Part shown: one piece after another, positions 57,564 through 64,000 of the stretch
How positions within the stretch are numbered: the stretch's first letter is position 1
How the letters are laid out: each line of letters begins with the position of its first letter
DNA from: Cylindrotheca closterium
Lineage: Eukaryota > Bacillariophyta > Bacillariophyceae > Bacillariales > Bacillariaceae
Assembly (NCBI GenBank): GCA_933822405.4
Contig: CAKOGP040001112.1
Location: forward strand, 802,385 to 866,384
DNA length: 64,000 bases
Direction of reading: 5' to 3'
The notes under the pieces: model-generated
What the model saw: only the letters and a program-made list of their open reading frames with translations
Databases searched by the model: none
What the model was told of the DNA's origin: nothing
Made by a program: the position numbers and the translations under genes

Positions 57564-57733
57564 GAGAGGTCGAAGCTTCATGCCAACAGGCAATCTTAGT
57601 ACATTTTTACATACGCAAAGCGATGCTGGCCAAATCATTCCCAAAGACACATTCTCCCCGTATTGTCACAATTTTTGACAGAAGTCACACCTAAAACCCT
57701 TCTTTCATACACCCAAACATACAATATATCACA
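57564..57733 (+). promoter_or_regulatory. Conserved upstream module, aminotransferase copy 1
   Basis: It shares blocks with the modules at 59680 and 63759: GAGAGGTC...CTTCATGCCAACAGGCAA, a GTACATTTT element (here imperfect, 57599-57612), TCACA-TTTTGACA, and ACAAACATACAATATATCACA just before the ATG. Copy 1 is the most diverged. Confidence 0.6.
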
Positions 57734-59197
57734 ATGAAGATCAGCCTTCTTGCACTTGCCGCTATGGCCTTCAGCGCCGATGCTTTCTCTACCGTCAACA
57801 CACAACAGACTGGATCCAAAATTGCCGACCAGTAAGTTCAAGTATGGCTCGTCGTCGACGACGAATTTGTTACTACCTGGTGAAGCTGCCGTCCTTTGTA
57901 CTCTTTTCACTCTTTTTCCATTGACTTACCTTTTGTTTTCTCTCTCCTCTTATCCCTTTACACATCCAGGCTGAAGGACCGCGCTTACATTACACGTGAC
58001 ATCAAGATGCCCGACCCAGTTCCTGAAGAAGGCCAAAAGGAGGCCCTCGAATTGATGAAGTCTGGAAAGCTGTATCGTTACAACATCGCCAAGGGTGAAG
58101 ACAGCGTTGTCAGCATGTGCGAGAAGGAGATTGCCGACTACACTGGCTTCAAGTACTGTGTAGCCCTCAACTCGTGCGGATCAGCACTTATGCTTTTGTT
58201 GAAGACCACAGGTCTTGAACCAGGAGGCAAGGTTTTGTCTAATGCCTTCACGTTCGGAGCTGTCCCATCTGCCATTGAGCACGCCAGAGGAAAGGCCGTG
58301 TACGTTGAGTCCAACGCCGACCATGTCATGAACACTGTCGACCTTGAACTTAAGCTCAAGGAGAACCCAGACTGCAAGCACGTTCTTGTGTCGCACATGC
58401 GTGGAAAGCTAGCTGATATGGACAAGGTTGCCGAGCTTTGTGAGAAGTACGACGCCATCCTTCTTGAGGACTGCGCTCACTCTCTTGGTGTATACTGGAA
58501 GGGAGAACACTCTGGACACAAGGGTATCGCCTGTGCCATCTCCAGTCAATCTTACAAGATGATCAACTCTGGAGAGGGAGGTTTCTTGTTGACAGATGAT
58601 GAGGAAATTGCTGCCCAAACCGCCGTTATCGCCGGTGCGTACGAATCCTTGAACTCCAAGCACAAGACTGTTCCAGGACCAGAATATTTCGAAGGAAAGT
58701 CCGTCGCACTTCCCAACTACTCCATCCGCATGAGCAACTTGGCCGCCGCCGTCGTCCGTCCTCAGATCAAGACATTGGAGCCAAGAATCGAGAAGTACAA
58801 CAAGCGATACAACGACTTGGTGGCCAAGTTGGAGGCCGCCGTCGGTGATCACATGTACATTCCTCAATTGACGCCTGGAGTAACTCGCATGGTCCACGAC
58901 TCTATCCAGTTCAACTTGGACCCCAAGTTCACACCAACAATGATTGAAGAATTCTTGAAGGAGTGCGGTGACCACGGACTTCCCGTCGAGCTTTTCGGAC
59001 ACAAGACCAACGCCAGAAACTTCATCAACTGGGGATTTGCTCCCGCTGATGAACCACTTCCAGAGACCGCTGATATGTTGAAGACTGCGTGTGATTGCCG
59101 TATGCCTTTGCAATGGGACGATGAAGACTTTGAAGATTTGGGTAATGTCATCATTGAGAGCGTTGAAGCCGTTCTTGCGAAGCACGACATGCTGTAA
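57734..59197 (+). CDS. DegT/DnrJ/EryC1-family PLP aminotransferase, copy 1, two exons
   Basis: Exon 1 57734-57831 and exon 2 57970-59197 (138-bp intron) give 441 aa. Exon 1 is a signal peptide (MKISLLALAAMAFSADA) with phenylalanine next, the diatom plastid-import pattern. Exon 2 is the PLP enzyme: YKYCVALNSCGSALMLLL-like cofactor loop (ALNSCGSAL), EDCAHSLGVYWKG with the ring-binding Asp, and SSQSYKMINSGEGGFLLTDD with the Schiff-base Lys229. The family makes amino sugars by transamination of nucleotide-keto sugars. Codons end mostly in C or G (AAG, GCC, TTC), unlike its neighbours, a sign of high expression. The sugar and the product are unknown. Confidence 0.88.
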
Positions 59198-59679
59198 TCA
59201 AAAACACTGTTTTGATTGCATTCGCCCGAACGAACGAAATGTATATATCCAAGATGAAAGTGGTGTAAGGCTGTTTCATGGTCCACTCGAATTTGTAAAT
59301 TACTAGAATCTTCCATTATTGAACTCAAACCTGACGTAGCGCAATATTTACTGATTTGATTCAACGGCATGGTGAATGTTGCCGATGGTTCTCAATGGGT
59401 CGCCGTTGTTACTTTTGCCACGACCCACGACAAATAACAAAAATCTGTTTCGATGTTCATAAATACAATTAGAACTAGAACTAGAAATATTGAAATATCA
59501 TGAAAACTGTTCAAGGCAAATGTGTGAACATGCCCTTAAGATGATCATTTTCAAAGATGACGGAACTCAAGAGATGTGGCCAACATACTAATCAATACTG
59601 TCACGATTCCAAAAGGCGAAATGACTGACTTGATTGACTTCAATGATGAGGCTAAAACACTCGCAAACCGAATTTGTGT
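59198..59679. other. Intergenic region between aminotransferase copies 1 and 2
   Basis: No gene is seen. It holds the copy 1 3' region and a stretch with a short (CTAGAA)-type repeat near 59471-59486. Confidence 0.5.
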
Positions 59680-59862
59680 GAGAGGTCCAATCTTGATGCC
59701 GACATGAACGACCTCTTGAGAGGCAATGCTGGTACATTTTGTACAGGGAGTGCCGGCAAAACCAAAATCGAAAGCTTCATATTCTACAAAACACAGTCAC
59801 ATTTTTCGACAAAGGTCACTCTGAACCCTTCATTAATACACACAAACATACAATATATCACA
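59680..59862 (+). promoter_or_regulatory. Conserved upstream module, aminotransferase copy 2
   Basis: Contains GAGAGGTCCAATCTT, the perfect inverted repeat GTACATTTTGTAC (59732-59744), and a last stretch of about 75 bases up to the ATG that is identical to the one before copy 3. Confidence 0.65.
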
Positions 59863-61324
59863 ATGAAGATCAGCCTTCTTGCACTTGCCGCTATGGCCTT
59901 CAGCGCCGATGCTTTCTCTACCGTCAATACACAACAGACTGGATCCAAAATTGCCGACCAGTAAGTACTGCTTTGGCTCGTCGTCGACCACGACAACGAC
60001 GAGTTTCTGACCGAGTTCAAATGTCTTGCTTTACAATGTTTCAATTACTTACACTCTCTTTTTCACCTCTCTTTTTCACCTCTTCAAACAATCTAGATTG
60101 AAGGACCGCGCCTACGTTACCAACGACATCAAGATGCCCGACCCAGTTCCTGAAGAAGGCCAAAAGGAGGCCCTCGAATTGATGAAGTCTGGAAAGCTGT
60201 ATCGTTACAACATCGCCAAGGGTGAAGACAGCGTTGTCAGCATGTGCGAGAAGGAGATTGCCGACTACACTGGCTTCAAGTACTGTGTAGCCCTCAACTC
60301 GTGCGGATCAGCACTTATGCTTTTGTTGAAGACCACAGGTCTTGAACCAGGAGGCAAGGTTTTGTCTAATGCCTTCACGTTCGGAGCTGTCCCATCTGCC
60401 ATTGAGCACGCCAGAGGAAAGGCCGTGTACGTTGAGTCCAACGCCGACCATGTCATGAACACTGTCGACCTTGAACTTAAGCTCAAGGAGAACCCAGACT
60501 GCAAGCACGTTCTTGTGTCGCACATGCGTGGAAAGCTAGCTGATATGGACAAGGTTGCCGAGCTTTGTGAGAAGTACGACGCCATCCTTCTTGAGGACTG
60601 CGCTCACTCTCTTGGTGTATACTGGAAGGGAGAACACTCTGGACACAAGGGTATCGCCTGTGCCATCTCCAGTCAATCTTACAAGATGATCAACTCTGGA
60701 GAGGGAGGTTTCTTGTTGACAGATGATGAGGAAATTGCTGCCCAAACCGCCGTTATCGCCGGTGCGTACGAATCCTTGAACTCCAAGCACAAGACTGTTC
60801 CAGGACCAGAATATTTCGAAGGAAAGTCCGTCGCACTTCCCAACTACTCCATCCGCATGAGCAACTTGGCCGCCGCCGTCGTCCGTCCTCAGATCAAGAC
60901 ATTGGAGCCAAGAATCGAGAAGTACAACAAGAGATACAACGACTTGGTGGCCAAGTTGGAGGCCGCCGTCGGTGATCACATGTACATTCCTCAATTGACG
61001 CCTGGAGTAACTCGCATGGTCCACGACTCTATCCAGTTCAACTTGGACCCCAAGTTCACACCAACAATGATTGAAGAATTCTTGAAGGAGTGCGGTGACC
61101 ACGGACTTCCCGTCGAGCTTTTCGGACACAAGACCAACGCCAGAAACTTCGTCAACTGGGGATTTGCTCCCGCTGATGCACCACTTCCAGAGACCGCCGA
61201 TATGTTGAAGACTGCGTGTGATTGCCGTATGCCTTTGCAATGGGAAGACGAAGACTTTGAAGATTTGGGAAATGTCATCATTGAGAGCATCCAATCTGTT
61301 CTTGTCAAGCACGACATGCTGTAA
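59863..61324 (+). CDS. DegT/DnrJ/EryC1-family PLP aminotransferase, copy 2, two exons
   Basis: Exon 1 59863-59960 and exon 2 60097-61324 (136-bp intron) give 441 aa. It starts 2129 bases after copy 1. From KMPDPVPEEG on, exon 2 matches copy 1 without difference for about 800 bases, silent sites included; differences then rise toward the 3' end (for example ESIQSVLVKHDML against ESVEAVLAKHDML). The introns and the start of exon 2 (RAYVTND against RAYITRD) differ. The catalytic lysine, the leader and codon bias are as in copy 1. The pattern points to gene conversion of the exon 2 core. Confidence 0.88.
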
Positions 61325-61482
61325 GGCTGTGAATCGATGTCACGTTTGAACTTGTAAACTAGTATAATTGTCCTTCATTAATTCAATCGACGCATACATC
61401 TGATTTTATGCAACAGCAGAACAGTTGTTTAGACCTTCTCGTTATCCTCCACTCTTCGACAATTAAAACTAGAATTTTATAA

Positions 61483-62487
61483 TCACGACAGAGGAGTGGT
61501 TTTCGACAAATCTGTGAATATGTTCTTCACATGGTCATTGTCGACAATGAAGAGCCCAGAATGGCCAGTTTTTGGATTTCGTTGAAGCACCAACACCTCA
61601 AGATCTTCTTCTTCCGACGCACTAAGGTTTTCGGCCCTGCGAGTCTCCACCCAACAGCCAATCAGCTGTGACAGAGTTTCCTGGAGAGTTGTCGCTGACA
61701 ACGACGACGACAATGCTTCTGCCAACGCTTTCCGCAGCTTGTTGGAATATCGGCCAATGGAAGCACCCTTCCCCCAAGACTGCCAGCTTCCACTTGGGTC
61801 AATCGAATAGATGCACAGTCCTCTCGAAGGATCGATGTCATCCCCACCAACCAACAGGGCCTGTACGCTATTTTGTGTGAAAGGAAAATTCAGAATTGGT
61901 CAGCGGGAATCTTACGAGGTCCTGATTATGGCGTCACAAACGACGGTTGGTTCAATCAGATTCATTCGCTGAACTCACCCAAAGGGACGTCCTCCAGATT
62001 GTGCTGCCTTTTGAACTACTGCTGCCAATTTCGTAGTCATGGAGTGTGTAGTCATTGATTCTTCGTAGGTGCTTTCATGATTGTCGGCATGCTTCTGGAT
62101 GGAACGAGCCAAATGGTCGACATCAGGAGCAAAGCCAGTCATGGCCAAGACTTGAGCATTTGGAAAGGACATCCATGACGGCGCGTGTTGAACTACAGTC
62201 GACTCGACGGGTCTCACTTGAAGACCTAATAATTCGGTTGATTGGGTAGGCGCATATGATGACGACGAATAGGGTTTCCACCGATTGCTGAGTGGGGAGC
62301 GGTACAGCAGGAGGACGCATTCGTTATTGTATTTCATTGCAAGACAACTGCTCTGAGCCGATGATGCAGCAAAGGCAGATTCCCATTGTTTCAGGGGCGA
62401 TGTTGAAACGTCATCTGAAGTGATTGCCTGTACGCTGGTTGACATCAGACAGCCCCACAAGATCAGCAAACTGGCAAGTTGCATCAT
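61483..62487 (-). CDS. Proteasome-alpha-like protein with signal peptide, two exons
   Basis: Exon 1 62487-61979, exon 2 61867-61483 (111-bp intron, codon split GG|C) give 297 aa. Residues 1-20 are a signal peptide (MQLASLLILWGCLMSTSVQA). The mature part has the fold marks of 20S alpha subunits: LAMKYNNECVLLLYRSP, MTGFAPDVDHLARSIQKHADNHESTYEESM, and RPFGVQALLVGGDD, followed by IYSIDPSGSWQSWGKGASIGRYSNKLRKAL. The splice join rebuilds the well-known RPFGV motif, which confirms the intron. Proteasome subunits are cytosolic and lack leaders, so this is a diverged relative in the secretory path. No aromatic +1 residue, so plastid import is unlikely. It lies between aminotransferase copies 2 and 3. 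Confidence 0.78.
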
Positions 62488-63758
62488 GGTCAATTTTTGA
62501 ATGAAGAATGTTTAGGGAACATCACATATTGGGTCCATTGAGTCAAAAGGAATAGTGCTTTCAACCTACCGGTATAGGTACAGTGTACCGGTAGAATGGT
62601 TGATGCCATGTTTCGTCACGATTGGGGTGAGAGGAATAATGCAAAATCAATTCAAGTCTTTTCCATTGTTGTCACCGAAGAATGGATTATTTATAGTAGC
62701 AAGTGGCAATCGAGTACAAAAACTGGATTATGGAGTTGAACATACATACCCACACGACAGACTCTCTGTGGTCTCCAGGAATCAGACACATTATTTTCAA
62801 GAGTTGCTGAGAACAAGCAAGCCTGGCCCCCGAGAGCAGACAAATATAGCTAGTCTAGCCCATGCACTGGACTAGCTGCATACAGTCGAGTGACAGTTGG
62901 GAATAGCAAAGGAGCTGACACAAATCACACCACAGGAAGCATTCTAAGTGAGCTAGTGAGCAAGGCGATCTAATTCAGCTCGTGTCATTGGGCCTCGGTA
63001 TGCATGGCACATGTCGGGACCTATTACCAGTGAAAGTTGGGTGTTTGATGGGCAATTGGGTTTGGCCGAAACAAAGTTAAGGCTATGATTCCGACAGACT
63101 AACGGGGAAGCAATGTGGGAAAACTCGAATGTTCAACTTGGACCAGACCGATCCACCGATGCTGCCCCCTTGACCGGTGGCATCAGATGACAATGTTTCA
63201 TGGACTGAACCTCTGTTTCAACAGCAATCGAATTTGTACTGCTATCCGCTTCTTTGTGCCGAATGACTTATTCGAGAGTGGGTTGCGAAATTTGGATTGC
63301 ACTACTTTATTACCATAGTAGTCCTGCTGTACAGTCAAAACTGTAGGTACTACAATTTAGACAATCAGTACTGTAGTTACTACATACAATTTATAGAATA
63401 TACATACAGTACAATTTGGAGAATCAACAGGCACTGCATGTTGGGTAAGAAAGAAAAATATGTGAAGAGTGTTCGAATCAATCATCTTGGTCCCAGATAT
63501 GACGTGGGACATATTGAATAGGCCGTTGTAAAAATTTGAAATGCGAGGTCGACTAGTCCCAGGTATGTTAATTTAGCTTCTGATCAAGTTGAAAGTGTAC
63601 GTGAGGTCGATTGAATATGATTCTCCCGTAGAGTGCCAATAAAGCCCGCGGGTGTATCGCAAAGACCTCGCAAAAAATTGTCGCGTCAGGAGGCAAAGTA
63701 CGATTTGAAGTGACCTATATGACTGAAAAATAACCAATGATAGATCACAGAACTTTTT
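62488..63758. other. Intergenic region, no visible gene
   Basis: 1.27 kb without supported coding frame or RNA gene. It holds two TACCGGTA palindromes (62567-62574 and 62586-62593) close to the proteasome-like gene start, and a segment at 63310-63415 with many CTGTAG/TACAGT words in both orientations. Confidence 0.55.
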
Positions 63759-63945
63759 GAGAGGTCCAATCTTCATGCCAACAGGCAACGCAGCAAAACG
63801 GCATTGCTCTGGTACATTTTGTACACGCGGAACCCCAACCTCGCAGGCCAAAACGGATACCAAAGCCAAAATCACACAGTCACATTTTTCGACAAAGGTC
63901 ACTCTGAACCCTTCATTAATACACACAAACATACAATATATCACA
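63759..63945 (+). promoter_or_regulatory. Conserved upstream module, aminotransferase copy 3
   Basis: Contains GAGAGGTCCAATCTTCATGCC, the inverted repeat GTACATTTTGTAC (63812-63824) and the last 75 or so bases identical to copy 2. It marks the start of a third gene copy. Confidence 0.65.
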
Positions 63946-64000
63946 ATGAAGATCAGCCTTCTTGCACTTGCCGCTATGGCCTTCAGCGCCGATGCTTTCT
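63946..64000 (+). CDS. Aminotransferase copy 3, start only (runs off window)
   Basis: The first 55 coding bases equal exon 1 of copies 1 and 2 (MKISLLALAAMAFSADAF), so the array continues beyond the window. Whether this copy is whole cannot be seen. Confidence 0.8.
   Translation, partial: MKISLLALAAMAFSADAF

Noticed and set aside
58409..59185. 258-codon open frame antisense to aminotransferase copy 1 (and its twin at 60536-61312)
   Set aside because: It mirrors the coding strand's strong C/G third-base bias. Both copies exist only because the sense exons are nearly identical, and the protein resembles nothing.
62123..62320. Small frames on either strand near the proteasome-like gene
   Set aside because: They overlap exon 1 in other frames and show no family or codon support.
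63297..63521. Plus-strand frame upstream of aminotransferase copy 3
   Set aside because: It is low complexity (Tyr/Ile from CTGTAG/TACAGT words) and has no start context or homology.

Overview
This is a 64 kb stretch of a nuclear genome from a eukaryotic microalga, most likely a (pennate) diatom. I infer this from several features: short spliceosomal introns (about 70-140 bp, GT-AG), dense genes on both strands, a CoDi-like Ty1/copia retrotransposon, a DUF6824-type gene, leucine-rich-repeat genes of the diatom style, and leaders of the type signal peptide plus aromatic +1 residue that diatoms use for plastid import. The species cannot be fixed from the window. There are two assembly gaps, 35109-35118 and 46881-47052.

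Region by region. 1-8.8 kb: the end of an LRR gene, an NAD(P)HX epimerase, a phytanoyl-CoA dioxygenase-like enzyme, Tim21, an unknown secretory protein and the PP2A scaffold subunit. 9-24.4 kb: a CaMKK/LKB1-like kinase with a CaaX tail, a DUF6824 protein, a CobW metal chaperone, a GST, an MLO-like membrane protein fused to four EF-hands, an FG nucleoporin of the Nup58 type, a fucosyltransferase-like protein and a small SH3-like membrane protein. 24.4-31.5 kb: an intact Ty1/copia element (24631-30617) with identical 354-bp LTRs and a GAAGC target duplication, sitting inside a decayed LRR gene. 31.7-44.7 kb: housekeeping genes (SUMO E1 subunit, TMEM19, YEATS/GAS41, TRAPPC1), two unknown genes, a VHL-like/HExxH metallopeptidase and a cGMP-dependent-type kinase.

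45-57 kb: a type I membrane protein; two paralogous single-pass kinases, probably luminal, with altered catalytic motifs; an ornithine-cyclodeaminase/mu-crystallin enzyme; a PhyH-like protein with propeller-like repeats; a DMT-transporter/RING/MYND fusion; and an F-box/WD40 protein. 57.5-64 kb: a tandem array of DegT/DnrJ aminotransferase genes (two complete, a third starting at the window edge). Exon 2 is almost identical between the two complete copies, and a conserved promoter module precedes each copy. A gene for a proteasome-alpha-like protein with a signal peptide lies between copies 2 and 3.

The most unusual signals are the following. The MLO-calmodulin-like fusion carries the known MLO partner in cis. 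The copia element has no room for a usual tRNA primer site but shows a 14-nt match that suggests Tf1-like self-priming. The two luminal-type kinases share HTDxxxxQ and DFN motifs. Other unusual items are the secretory proteasome-like subunit and the signs of gene conversion in the aminotransferase array.
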